The notes beneath the pieces were generated by a model that had not been told where the DNA came from, ran no database searches, and worked only from the letters and a program-made list of their open reading frames with translations. From contig CM041776.1 of the NCBI GenBank assembly GCA_023374045.1, positions 320,689,925 through 320,753,924 on the forward strand: a stretch of 64,000 nt of DNA. Direction: 5' to 3'. The position numbers and the translations under genes are program-made. This document shows positions 1-11,359 of the stretch, one piece after another. The stretch is from Limonium bicolor. Its lineage: Eukaryota > Streptophyta > Magnoliopsida > Caryophyllales > Plumbaginaceae. Within the stretch, counting starts at the first letter, position 1. Each line of letters opens with the position of its first letter.

Positions 1-1
1 C

Positions 2-2071
2 GTGCAAAAAAGTAATGTTACTTTTACAGACATGGGATCCGCCTTTCCGATTGTGCATGACGAAGAAAACGATGCCGCTATCTCAGAAATTCATCATCCT
101 CGACAAACTACCACCGGCACTAGTCACAGAACGCATCCCGAAGAGAATGAGTCCATTCCCAATTGCGTCAGTCCAACTTCTCTGACTCTGATGGACCCCC
201 TGAATCATTACAACACCGAAGAGAATGTTGCATATTCCGATAATCATCACACATCCACAGAGGGATCACATCTCATCAACACTGAAAACAAAGACAACAA
301 CATTTATGCGATTGATCTCTCTGTTGAGACGTCTGGCCAGCTCACTGACACAAGCTTACGACGTTCATCCCGGGAGCGTCATGTCCCCCTCAAACTGCAA
401 GATTATGAGTGTTATAATGCTCATACAGATTATTTTTCACAAATTCTGGCTACTAGATTGGAGTCTCCTCAAATAAATGTTTTGCATGAAGTTCATACCC
501 TCACCGATTTAACCCCATCTCGATCTATATGTTCGCAGGTTACTACACATTGTCCTCCCGAACCTGCAACATATAAGATTGCTTCCAAATATCGAGAGTG
601 GTGTGAAGCCATGCAAACCGAATTAAAAGCTCTTGAGACTAATCAAACATGGACTTTGGTCAAGATGCCCAAAGGCAAAAAGTGTATCTCCTGCCGATGG
701 GTCTATCGTGTCAAGCATAAGTCTAATGGAGAAATCAAGCGTTACAAGGCTCGGTTAGTGGTTCGAGGTTTTTCTCAACGTCATGGAGAAGATTTTCACG
801 AAACCTTCTCTTCGGTTGTCAAAATGACCACCATTCACACCTTAGTGAGTGTAGCCATCAAACGAGGTTGGATAATTCATCAACTCAACGTGAATAATGC
901 ATTCATTCATGGAGATCTCCACGAAGAAATCTATATGCAAATTCCTGATGGTCTTCACGTTGAATCTAAAGGCTTGGTTTGCATGCTACAAAAATCCTTA
1001 TATGGTTTAAAACAAGCGTCACACCAATGGTACGCCAAACTATCCACTACCCTTGGACAACTAGGTTTTGACGTATCCGATAATGATCATTCCCTTTTCA
1101 AATGGCAATGCGATGGCTCCACCCTCTTTCTTGGTGTCTACATTGATGATATTATCTTGTGTGGCAATGATCAAGATAAAATAACTCAAGTAAAGGATAC
1201 TCTCCACCGCCTCTTCAAAATCAAAGACCTTGGCAATCTTCACTTCTTCCTTGGCATGGAATTTCATTATACCACCGACGGTGTTGGAATTACTCAGAGC
1301 AAATTCGCTCATGATCTCATGCAAGAGTATAATGTTCGGTCCAAACGATCCACAGCTAGTCCCCTACCTCCGGGCACCAAACTTCACCTTGAAGATGGTG
1401 AACCTCTCACCAATCCCACCGAATACCGTCAACTGATCGGAAAACTCAACTATCTTATCAACACTCGCCCAGATTTGAACTTCACAGTTCAACTCCTGAG
1501 TCAATTCAACCAACGTCCTTGTCAACACCATTGGGATGCCGCTTTTCATGTTCTCCAATACATTAAAGGGACTCTTGGTTATAGAATTTTTTTTAATAAA
1601 ACTAAAGATTTTTCTCTTATTGCCTTTTGTGATTCTGATTGGGCTGCTTGTCCTATTTCTCGCAGGTCCGTTAGCGGTTATTACATTCTCCTCGGTGGGG
1701 CTCCAATCTCATGGAAGTCTAAGAAGCAAGCTTGTGTTTCTCTTTCATCAGCAGAAGCCGAGTACCGTGCTCTTCGTCGTGTTACTTCCGAACTTGCTTG
1801 GCTTTCCCGTTTACTCGATGAACTTGGCGTACCAAACATCACTCCAATACCTCTCAAATGCAACAACCGTTCCGCCGTTTTCATTGCTCACAATCCTGTG
1901 CTTCATGAACGAACGAAGCACATCGAGATCGATGTACACTATGTACGTGATCAAATCAAGGCCGGTCTCATCGATGTCACTCACATTTCCAACATCCATC
2001 AAAAGGCCGATATGCTAACAAAGACTCTTCCGGGAAAGATTATCGACGTCAACTCGAGTCAATGGGGATGA
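2..2071 (+). CDS. pol: Copia pol, C-terminal part: reverse transcriptase and RNase H
   Basis: The open frame (689 codons, open at the window edge) holds a short linker, a copia-type RT (RVT_2, roughly residues 200-450) and RNase H (roughly 530-670). Seen directly are the RT active-site box YIDD at residues 380-383, the fingers motif around WVYRVKHKSNGEIKRYKARL, and the RNase H segments CDSDWAAC, SGYYI and SSAEAEYRAL. Motif A reads HQLNVNNAFIHGD at about residue 293. Copia RTs normally have Asp where residue 296 (codon AAC, 887-889) is Asn, so a catalytic metal ligand seems lost by a single G-to-A change. The enzyme would copy element RNA into cDNA in virus-like particles. The true start lies upstream; the GTG at position 2 is only where the frame enters the window. 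Ty1/copia assignment is certain, clade is not. Confidence 0.93.
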   Translation: MQKSNVTFTDMGSAFPIVHDEENDAAISEIHHPRQTTTGTSHRTHPEENESIPNCVSPTSLTLMDPLNHYNTEENVAYSDNHHTSTEGSHLINTENKDNNIYAIDLSVETSGQLTDTSLRRSSRERHVPLKLQDYECYNAHTDYFSQILATRLESPQINVLHEVHTLTDLTPSRSICSQVTTHCPPEPATYKIASKYREWCEAMQTELKALETNQTWTLVKMPKGKKCISCRWVYRVKHKSNGEIKRYKARLVVRGFSQRHGEDFHETFSSVVKMTTIHTLVSVAIKRGWIIHQLNVNNAFIHGDLHEEIYMQIPDGLHVESKGLVCMLQKSLYGLKQASHQWYAKLSTTLGQLGFDVSDNDHSLFKWQCDGSTLFLGVYIDDIILCGNDQDKITQVKDTLHRLFKIKDLGNLHFFLGMEFHYTTDGVGITQSKFAHDLMQEYNVRSKRSTASPLPPGTKLHLEDGEPLTNPTEYRQLIGKLNYLINTRPDLNFTVQLLSQFNQRPCQHHWDAAFHVLQYIKGTLGYRIFFNKTKDFSLIAFCDSDWAACPISRRSVSGYYILLGGAPISWKSKKQACVSLSSAEAEYRALRRVTSELAWLSRLLDELGVPNITPIPLKCNNRSAVFIAHNPVLHERTKHIEIDVHYVRDQIKAGLIDVTHISNIHQKADMLTKTLPGKIIDVNSSQWG

Positions 2072-2116
2072 TCAATACTACAGCAAACCATTGCAAAAAA
2101 AAAATTGCATCGGTTT

Positions 2117-2125
2117 GAGGAGGGG
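2117..2125 (+). other. Polypurine tract of the copia element
   Basis: The purine run GAGGAGGGG lies directly before the LTR start. In LTR elements this tract primes plus-strand DNA synthesis. Its position touching TGTTAGG fixes the 5' border of the 3' LTR. Confidence 0.8.
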
Positions 2126-2402
2126 TGTTAGGATGTAATCTCCTTCTCTATTTCCTAGATTATTATTTATTTCCTAGGTCTTCTTTTTTCTTCCCGTTTA
2201 TTTCCGAACGTTTAGCAACGTTCTGTTCACTTTCCCTATTTAATAGGATGTATTATCTTCTCCTTAATCAACACAGAAAACAAAAGCGTCGTTCTTCTTC
2301 TTCTCATCTTCTCTCTCGCGTAAACCGTTTCTTCCTCCTCCTGTCTGCCTTATGAGTAAACTTCCGTTAAAATAAATCACTCTCTCCTCACCTCTTCCAA
2401 CA
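2126..2402 (+). repeat. Copia 3' LTR (277 bp)
   Basis: It begins TGTTAGGA and ends TCCAACA, so it has the canonical TG...CA ends in a short inverted repeat. It follows the pol stop by about 55 bp and directly abuts the polypurine tract. A T/C-rich stretch precedes the 3' end. The partner LTR is outside the window, so the target-site duplication cannot be checked. Confidence 0.85.
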
Positions 2403-2534
2403 TAGAGTTGCAAGTTTTTAATAATAGGTTGTCATATCTATTTTTTATTTCTCACCCAATAATAACAGCCAGTATGTAAAATATCTACATCCACTTTATT
2501 TTCCGGGGCACTAAGTAGGATCACTAGTTGGACC

Positions 2535-2549
2535 AAGTAGTTAGAGTTG
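2535..2549. repeat. Left target-site duplication of the first LINE
   Basis: The 15-mer AAGTAGTTAGAGTTG here recurs exactly at 25128-25142, directly behind the poly(A) tail of the LINE. It sits a few bases before the left Tekay LTR. It therefore marks the original left edge of the LINE, which was later separated from its body by the Tekay insertion. Confidence 0.75.
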
Positions 2550-2554
2550 TAGAG

Positions 2555-5500
2555 GTAACACCCCTACTAATCCGGCTCCCAATTATAATATAAACATCGT
2601 ACTTAGTAAATAAATCGCAGCGGTAAATAACAGATTGTCGTTCTAATGGTGTCACTGTTATCACTCGCCCATACGGGTGATAACGAGTTACATGATAATC
2701 AACATACGAAACGTATTCCCGCAGTGACCACAAGAGATAGATAGTAGTGCTTAAACAATCTAAAATACATACAACAACAACCAAACCGTACACGTGAGCG
2801 TCTAACCAAACATACACCTCGGTTTACAAACCCGAGTCCAAAATAACAGTAGTCTCAATCCGTACCAAGTCTAACCAAAAGTAAATACGACTGTCGCGCC
2901 CCGCGTCGACCCTCCAGCTAGTCTCCTGAAATAAAAATGGTTTGTGGTATGGAATCAGCCCCTGCTGAGTATGTTATCACATGCCCCGTCATGCCTCCTC
3001 AAACCCCTCAATTAATTGGTCGAGAGCATGAGATTCGTTACATGCAATACCGTTTTAATATTTAAACTGTAAAACATTTAACAGTAATATCCATACAATA
3101 ACACAACCATCAACACACATAATATAAACCACACAGTATGACCAATGAACAACAAGGCGAAACAACGAAAATAATAAACAAGTATCAACTCCCGTCCTTG
3201 GTATAAAAACCAATATTGTTCGCCAATGTACAAGTCTCAACTGTAATAAATGTTCGGTTATACCTAGTGACAACGTCTCGTTACAAAACGACATGTCTCT
3301 AAATTACCCATATACTATGGCGGGTCACCCACGGCGGTAGCCACTCCAACGGTAGAGTCTCCGACCAACGAACCATCCTAGTTTGCGGGAAATTTTCTTG
3401 ATACTTGCGGACCCGTACGCGGACATCTTGGTATCGTTTTTGTGATCACAGCGCGCACCAAGAGCCACATCCTCTTGGCTTTGTTATGTTAATTAATTAT
3501 ACCATCGCATCGCATTACCAATTTTCTAACACAACAGACTAAGGTCGTTAGTCCAATCCGGAGTTGTAAACTCGGGATCCAGTGTTAGATACGAGAGCGG
3601 CGTTTAGAAAGGCCAATGCTCCGTATTAAATCGGATAATATGTATATCTTATTATCCTAGTGCTACAACGTTTTTCTGACGATCCTTATATACATATATA
3701 GCACCATAGCCGCTAGTTCGTTTTATATATAGGTCCATATATACGAACCAATACTGTTAACGCAACAACAATAAATAATAAGCAGCTAAAAATATACAGT
3801 TCATGCATATTTATTCACACAATCAGACAAACAATCTTATCACAGATTACACAGAAGTCTGAACTGAGGAAGCCCTCAGAGACAATCAGAGACACGTAAC
3901 AACATACCGTTCACCCTGAATGTATAACCGTGGAGTATGAATCAGCTAGATCCGATGCTCCCGTGTCGTCTCTAACAGTCTAATAATACATAACGCTACT
4001 GATTAGAATCCCGTATAACAACATAACTCTACGGTACCCCGTACCGTCACTAACCTCCCGGTTAATCCCCCTTATTAACTGTCAACGTTTGTCGGGTTTT
4101 CGGCTTAACTCGGGATTTGGAAAAACGTTATATTACATGCGTAGTCTCGTCTCGTATATTAATATACTTAATTTGAACTTTATTATCGCATGTAATTAAT
4201 ATACCCTTGTATATTATATAGTTTGTTTCTATATTGCATGTATAATTCTTAATCATATATTATACATTTCACCTTAGTATTTATTTTCCTAAGGTTTGTT
4301 TTTCCAAGTTTAATGTAGTATAATTCATATGTAAAAATACTTTGAATTATATAAATCCTTATTATTCCATGTATACTCCTAACATTAGAATTTCCATATC
4401 TAATGTTTGTAATTCTTTTCCCTTTATCTTATATCATTTTAATTATGATAATATATGGTTATTGAACCATATTATATTTTTCCACTCCATAACATATATT
4501 TATTTATAACATGTATTATGGGACTATTTATTATATGGTAAGTCTTTATAATATATTCATTCTCTTTAATGAATATTTCTTATATTATAAATGTTACCCT
4601 TATAACATTAAAACCATATTATAAATTTTATTCAAAAATGTTCATATTACCGAACAGCACCTATTTTCTTAAATATTTACAAAATCCACCACATATTATA
4701 TAATGTTATATTATAGTTATATAACATATATTATGACATTTATGTCATTAAAACAATTATAACCTATAGTTATAAATTGTTATAAATACCAAACAGCCCT
4801 TATACTCTCGGTTTTTATTATCTCCCACTATACTTCCATAAATTACAAATCAACCCCAAATTATATTTCATTGTTACACTTATAATATATACCTTATATT
4901 ATAATCCTTAAACCTTAATATAATTATAACCTATAGTTTTAAATGGTTATAATTACCGAACAGACCCTAGGGTCTGTTTTAATTAAATTCCTACCACCTA
5001 ACTTTGTATAATTACCAAATCTCCCCAATTTATAATACATAGTTTTCTAATGTCATTAAAACTATATATTATACATATATCTTTATAAAACCTTATATAT
5101 AACTCCAAAAATTACCAAACTATACCAAAAGGTTATAAATATCATTCCTAACCTTATACTTTCTATAATTCTCGGTTTATACACATATGTTACCCATTTG
5201 TAACAATGTTATGAAATATCATATATTATACTTATATAATCATTTTAACTCCAAATTTAACCAAATAAACTTCTAAAAATTCCTAATAACCTAAGGTTGT
5301 ACTAAATTCCATTTAGTACCCCAAAGTTTCGAAAATCACAATATCACCCCATCTCTTATAAATCTTTTACAATTTAATAACTATCTTATTATAAGGTAGT
5401 ATTTTAATTTCTTAAATTCTCCAAACTTGGTCAAAGTCTCCTATATAGTCAACTTTGACTTCTAATACCAAATTGGAACCAAACTTTGGTAATTACCTAT

Positions 5501-7356
5501 TATACCCTATACTTTTCTATTTTTACAATTTTGACCCAAAACTTTATAAAATGTTATAATTTTTTTAAATTCATTTAAAAACCCTAAATTCCTCTAAATT
5601 AAGCCCACGGCTTTATAATTTACTAGTAATTACCGTTTGACCCCAAACTTAATTATATAAGCATAAATTAAAAATAAGCTTTAAACTTAAATTAAAATGG
5701 CCTAATGACATGGCCTTATTACAACTTTGCTTTATAACATAAAATTACACATAAATAGCTCAAATTATACTATAAGCTCTCGCCTTGCTGTAGCTTATTA
5801 TTTTTCCACATAATGTCATAATTTGACCATTATGTTAATTAAATCACTTAAATGACTAGCTTAATTTATCTTAGTCATTTTTTTCCACTTAGGTTAAAAT
5901 CACCCATATAAACAACTCCACTCTCGGCACATATAATATATATGCTAAAAATCATAAAATCATAAGTTTAAGGTGTTTATACCTTGGTTTATCCTTAGTA
6001 ACACTCGGCAGCTTGGAGGAAAAATCACCACATCATTTAGACATGTTTAATACACCAAATAAGATATGGTTATACTCCAAGCATGAGCTTAACCATAAAG
6101 AACAATTAATGTAAGATTTAAGGCAAAAATCACCTTAAAAATGCAAGGTAGTCTCCAAAGAGTTTCGGCCTGAATTGAACACACCACATGGTGTTAAATT
6201 CACCATAAAACATGGGGAATAGCTAGACAACAACAAGCTGCTATGGTAATAGGTTTTACCTTGGCAAAATGCCTTAAAGAATGATATTTCCTTTGATTTT
6301 CGGCCACCCTTGCTCCAAATGGTTAACCAACTGAATTAACATGTAAATATGAAGATTATGAGTGAATAAACTCATAGAAATCAGAAGAAGAAAACCGGAT
6401 GGAGAATAGAAATCCTTAAGGTATGTTTTTACCTTATAATGTAAATTTTGACCACCTTGGTCCCAAAGCTTGCTTCAGCCGAGATTGATTGTTGTTCAAG
6501 GTTTAAAACACTGAGAATGAGCCATGGAAAGTGATAGATTAGCTCCATGTGTAGGTAATGAAGATGAAGAAAAAGCTAAAATATGCCTTAAACCATTACC
6601 TTAGGTGCAAAGAGATTGATTTGCCTTGAATGCTCAAGAACACACTTGAGAGGGTTTGGAATGCTATGGCTTGGCTGGAATGGGACAAGAGGAAAGAGAA
6701 AGAAAGAAATGTGTTTAATGAATGAAAAGTAGAAATGGAATAGTAAATGGTGATTCACCAAATTAGCTAGATATTTTGTATTAAAGTTGAATGTGCTGTC
6801 CTCCATTCTCCATGCTGCCGACTTATAAGGGTAAGTGGTCATTAATTGACCATTGACTATACTTAGTCAATTTTGCTTAAAAATGCACTATTTGGATTAC
6901 TATTCACAAATGAATGCCATATTTCTTTTTTTTTTGAAATCTTGGATTTAGACCTTCTAATGTGGTACATTATAGTACATTAGTATATCAAGGTCTAATC
7001 CAATGCCTAACACCACTCAAAACCCACTCAGAAAGTCAATTTTCTCAAAAACGTGCTTTAAGGAATTTTAAAGCACATTTTGTGTTAGAACATGTTTTAG
7101 AGCTTGGTTTCCTTTGAGAATGGTTTTATAATGTTCATTACTTCATTATAATACTTAGGAATCCACTTTGGATCCTATTTGAGGTCATACAATCTCTATG
7201 GTGTCTTAAAGCACATTTTTGGCTTTACCGATCTTAAGGCATGTTTTGCCTTGTTGAGATCTTTAGATTGTTCCCCAATGGTATTTAGATGTTTATTAAC
7301 CATCTTAGATCATTAATAGATCATTTAATTAAGTTTTTAAGGTTAGGGGTATTTCA
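2555..7356 (-). repeat. Tekay 3' LTR (about 4.8 kb)
   Basis: This aligns along its whole length with 13959-18828. It is very AT-rich in the middle (about 4100-5900) and carries no credible coding sequence; ORFs inside it are not conserved proteins. On the plus strand it starts GTAACACCCC and ends GGGGTATTTCA. The extra T seen at the outer end of the other LTR (TGTAAC) is replaced here by G. It accounts for the long gene-free stretch up to 7356. Confidence 0.93.
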
Positions 7357-7811
7357 ATCTATCCCCCTTAAAAAGGCTTCGTCCCGAAGTCCTTACTCAT
7401 CTACAGTTCACCTAAGGAATCCAGTTCCACTAAGTAATCAAACAGACCATCGCTAGGGAGTAACTCCCACTAGGTTCAGACCTAGTCTATATGTATCATG
7501 ATTGATACAGCACATATCAAATAGCCGAAACTCATGGTATAAACTCATTCGTATCATAGCACTAAACAAGGTGCACATCCAACTCATCAACAAAAGTACT
7601 CAGCGGTACTATATATATACTCAAACAGGTGCACTAAGGCACATACATAAGATGTATCAAACATACAATCATCCAAACAAACATGTATGACAGCATACTA
7701 CCAAAACACACCACAAAAACAAGACCTAATGCATAACATATGCGCAAGCCAAGTGGCGTCTACCCCCCTTAAAAAGGGTTTGACCACGAACCCGTATAAG
7801 TATCACGGCCA
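7357..7811 (-). other. Tekay 3' untranslated region and polypurine tract
   Basis: No coding sequence is seen. On the minus strand the tract AAGGGGGATAGAT directly precedes the 3' LTR (plus 7357-7369), the expected place for the plus-strand primer. A second, similar purine run (TTAAGGGGGG on the minus strand, around plus 7764-7773) lies just after the chromodomain stop region and may be a duplicate or fossil tract. Confidence 0.65.
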
Positions 7812-9133
7812 CTACTCGAAGAGTGCTGGATACTTCGCTCTCATGGAGTCCTCTAACTCCCATGTAGCCTCCTCCACCTCATGGTTCGACCAGAGAACCT
7901 TGACCATGCTAACGGTCTTGTTCCTAGTCTGCCTCGTCTTCGTATCGAGAATGCGGAGTGGTACTTCCTCATATCGTAGAGCGGGGTCCAACTCTAAAGT
8001 CTCTGGCTGTAAAACGTGCGATGGATGGGGCACATACCTCTTCAACTGTGAAACGTGAAAGACGTCGTGCACCCTCCCGAGCTCTGCTGGTAAATCCAGT
8101 CTGTAGGCTAACGGGCCCACTCGCTCCCTAATCGCATAAGGTCCAACATACTTCGGGCTCAACTTGCCCTTCTGCCCAACCGGAAGATCCCCTTCATGGG
8201 TGACACTCTGAGGAATACCATGTCGTCGGTAGTGAACTCAATGTCCCTCCTCCTGGTGTCTGCATATGATTTCTGCCGGTCCTGAGCTGCCCTCATGTTC
8301 CTACGAATCTGTAGGACATCCTCCTTGATCTGCTCTAGGTACTCTGGTCCTAGAAGCGTAGTCTCGCTGGCCTCATCCCAGCATAAAGGAGTCCTACACG
8401 GTCTACCGTAAAGTGCCTGGAACGGTGGCATCTGTATCGAGGAGTGGTAGCTGTTGTTGTAGGCGAACTCTATCAGATGTAGACGCTCTAACCAGCTCCC
8501 CTGAAAATCCAAGGCACATGCTCTCAGCATGTCCTCCAGTGTCTGGATGGTCCTCTCACTCTGACCGTCGGTCTGTGGATGGAATGCCGTACTAAGCTTC
8601 AACTTCGTACCCAAGGCTTCCTGAACCTGACCCCAGAATCTGGACAAAAATCGAGGGTCCCTATCAGACACAATGGTCTTTGGCACACCATGGTGCCGGA
8701 TCACCTCCTTCTGGAACAAGTCCGCTAACTTCGGGACCTTCCAGGTATCCTTCATAGCAACAAACTTCGCCACCTTCGTCAGACGGTCCACAATGACCCA
8801 AATCGTGTTCAGTCCTCCCTTAGTCGGTGGGAGACCGACAACGAAATCCATCGAGATGTCCTCGAACTTCCAGCAAGGAATAGGCATAGACTGCACTAAA
8901 CCGCCGGGTCTCCTATGCTCAAACTTAACCTTCTGACAGGTCAAGCATCTAGCCACGTAGTCAGCTACATCCTTCTTCATCCCGCTCCACCAGAAATGGA
9001 CCTTCAAGTCCTTGTACATCTTCGAAGAACCGGGGTGGACGGATAAGGACGAGCAATGAGCCTCCTGGAGTATCTTCTCCTTCAGGTCAGGAGAAGACTC
9101 TGGAATACATAACCGGCCATTCAGTCGAATCAT
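7812..9133 (-). pseudogene. pol: Tekay integrase with C-terminal chromodomain (frameshifted)
   Basis: The N-terminal HHCC zinc-binding region is visible (EAHCSSLSVHPG ... CLTCQ). The catalytic core follows with the first Asp in ISMDFVVGLP, the second in VSDRDPRF and the Glu in DGQSERTIQTLEDML. The frame shifts near 8160. The downstream frame (8162-7812) carries the GPY/F-type segment KYVGPYAI and the final chromodomain with VKVLWSNHEVEEATWELED. Chromodomains of this kind steer integration toward marked heterochromatin. Integrase joins element cDNA to the chromosome. The frameshift between core and chromodomain makes this copy non-functional as one protein. Confidence 0.93.
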
Positions 9134-10899
9134 GCCATCATCACACGTTCGAAGTCATACTTCTGACTCTCAAAACAACCCTCTGACATCTTCTGCCTGA
9201 TACTCTGCATATACTGATCACTCTCCTGTGCAGCTCGTATCTCATCAATCATACTGCTGCCCGCTAATAGTGTAAACAATGAATGAGCTCTGCGGCTCAG
9301 GGCGTCGGCTACTACATTCGCCTTGCCCTCCTTGTACTCAGGTCTATGTCGTAGTCCTTCAAGAACTCGACCCATCTTCTCTTCTCGCATGTTCAGCTCC
9401 TTCTGAGAAGAGATGCTGTAAACTCTTGTGATCAGAGTAGATGGTGACTGTCACACCGTATAGATAATGTCGCCAGATCTTCAAAGCGAAGACTACTCGC
9501 CTAACTCAAGGTCGTGTGTGGGGTAATTCACCTCGTGCTTCTTCAGCTGTCGGGATGCGTAGGCAACTACCTTCCCGTGCTGCATAAGCACACAGCCTAG
9601 ACCGGTTCCAGAGGCATCACAATATACCTCGAACCCATCGGTGCCCTCAGGGATAGTGAGAACGGGCGCCGATGTCAGGAGATCCTTCAGCGTCTGAAAG
9701 GACTGCTCGCACTCGGCAGACCATAAGAACTGGGACTCCTTCTTCATGAGATTCGTCATCGGTTTGGCCACCTTGGAGAAGTCCTTCACGAACCTTCGAT
9801 AATAACCGGCCAAACCCAGAAAGCTGCGGACGTCTGTAACTGTCTTCGGCCTCGGCCAACTCTTCACTGCCTCAATCTTAGCAGGGTCTACAGATATCCC
9901 GCTCGCTGATATAATGTGTCCAAGGAATGACACGCTGTCCAACCAGAACTCACACTTCGAGAGCTTGGCATACAGCTGGTTCTCTCTCATGATACTCAAA
10001 ACCTGTCTCAAATGTAACTCATGCTCCTCGGTCTTTGAATAGATCAGGATATCGTCGATGAAGACCACAACTGAACTATCAAGCTGCTCTCTAAAGAGAC
10101 GGTTCATCAAATCCATGAAAATGGCTGGCGCATTCGATAATCCGAATGGCATAACGGTGAACTCGTAGTGTCCATACCGTGTCCTGAAAGCTGTCTTCTC
10201 CATCACCCCTGCAATCCTAATCTGATGGTAGCCAGATCTGAGATCTATCTTCGAGAACACACTGGCCCCTCTCAGTTGGTCAAATAAGTCATCTATCCGT
10301 GGCAACGGGTACTTGTTCTTGACCGTGACCGCATTAAGCTCGCGGTAGTCGATACAGAGTCGCATACTGCCGTCCTTCTTCTTGACGAACAGTACTGGAG
10401 CACCCCAAGGAGAAACACTAGGTCGAATGAATCCCTTGTCGAGGAGGTCCTCCAGCTGTAGCTTCAGCTCCCTCATCCACCATACGGTAGGGCGCCTTAG
10501 CAATAGGGCCCGTACCTGGCAACAAGTCGACGGCGAACTCAACCTCGCGCACAGGCGGCATGCCTGGCAGCTCATCAGGAAACAAGTCGGGAAATCTACC
10601 ACGACTGGAATGTCTGAGTCCATCACGTCGCTCTGTCTCGTGTCCTGTACATAACAGAGGAAGGCTTGTCGGCCCTTCCTAACGTCCTTCATCAGGGACA
10701 GTGCTGACACGATCTTGACAGTCGGCTCTCTCCTCACACTGCGGTATGACACTGTCTTGCCGCTCGGCCCCTTCAGTAGTAGTCGATGCTCTGCACAATG
10801 AAGGCGGCCCCTATGCTTCTGCAGCCAATCCATGCCCACTATAACGTCGAAGCCCAAGTTCTTGAACTCGATCAGATCGATGGGGAAGGTCTCAGTCAT
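9130..10899 (-). pseudogene. pol: Tekay reverse transcriptase and RNase H (frameshifted)
   Basis: RT is recognised from [33 protein letters not shown] (catalytic Asp present), [12 protein letters not shown] and the active-site box FIDD in [12 protein letters not shown]. RNase H follows with [15 protein letters not shown]. That frame stops at 9493, and the RNase H tail is in another frame (9390-9130) with KANVVADALSRR. A stretch around 10480-10600 is read in the wrong frame and flanked by compensating indels. These enzymes copy packaged RNA into DNA and degrade the template RNA. No intron-like interruption is seen in this pol region, unlike gag. Confidence 0.93.
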
Positions 10900-10910
10900 G
10901 ATGCTGATCT

Positions 10911-11239
10911 CTAACCCCGTGTACTGTCTGGTGCAACCACTTTCTCCTTCGAAGGAAGGGTGACTGAAAAGTCAGAAAGCTGTTCGGGGGCAGCCCCCAG
11001 CTTCTTAGCAAATGCCGAGGAAATAAAAGAATGCGAAGCCCCTGAGTCGAACAATACGGAAGCACTAACACCATCAACAGGAAAGGTACCTGAGATCACC
11101 TCTCGTATTAGCATCGAGTCCCAATAAATCACTAATTTACTGTCGGTTGTAATTGTCATACCTGTGATGACATTACCGGACTCCTTGGCTTGCGCCATAT
11201 CTAGGATGCATATGGTACCCTCCTTTCCATTTTCGTGGC
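10911..11239 (-). pseudogene. Tekay aspartic protease
   Basis: The hallmark VLFDSGASHSFIS is seen. Upstream lies the usual linker ESGNVITGM. The reading frame of the protease runs upstream of its ATG at 11198 through a short segment ending HENGKEGTICILD to a candidate splice acceptor at 11239/11240. Downstream it shifts frame before RT. The protease would cleave Gag-Pol into mature proteins. It follows the captured AlkB block directly, where in ordinary Tekay elements it follows the gag zinc knuckle. Confidence 0.9.
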
Positions 11240-11358
11240 CTGAAGTTATGAATTAACGGTATCAACAAACTGAACACATATACTTGAAGGTACAAAAACT
11301 CTCATTTCATTCATCCAACTGTATTATACAAGATTACACACTTAGCTACTACTATTAC
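11240..11358 (-). other. Candidate intron 5 (119 bp), between AlkB stop and protease
   Basis: On the minus strand it begins GTAATAG one base after the AlkB stop codon TGA and ends AACTTCAG before GCCACG. It is AT-rich and pyrimidine-bearing near its 3' end, like a plant intron. Removing it would put the protease frame in phase with the AlkB frame, separated only by the TGA. The donor exon context is weak, so this is the least secure of the five. Confidence 0.4.
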
Positions 11359-11359
11359 A

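Larger units (their letters stand above)
1..2402 (+). mobile_element. Ty1/copia retrotransposon, 3' portion (cut by window edge)
   Basis: This is the distal part of a copia element, with the end of pol, a polypurine tract and the 3' LTR. The order reverse transcriptase then RNase H at the very 3' end of pol is the Ty1/copia order. The 5' LTR, gag, protease and integrase lie outside the window. The pol frame is open to its stop at 2069-2071, so the copy is fairly young or was recently active, although one catalytic residue is changed (see the pol entry). Confidence 0.95.

Noticed and set aside
2550..2554. 5-bp target-site duplication for the Tekay element
   Set aside because: TAGAG on the left and AAAAT on the right do not match in any nearby register.
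2555..7356. Several ORFs of 60-100 codons inside the Tekay LTRs (for example 6588-6842 and 2524-2817, minus strand)
   Set aside because: They are low-complexity or AT-driven, carry no known motif, and are not kept in frame in the partner LTR.
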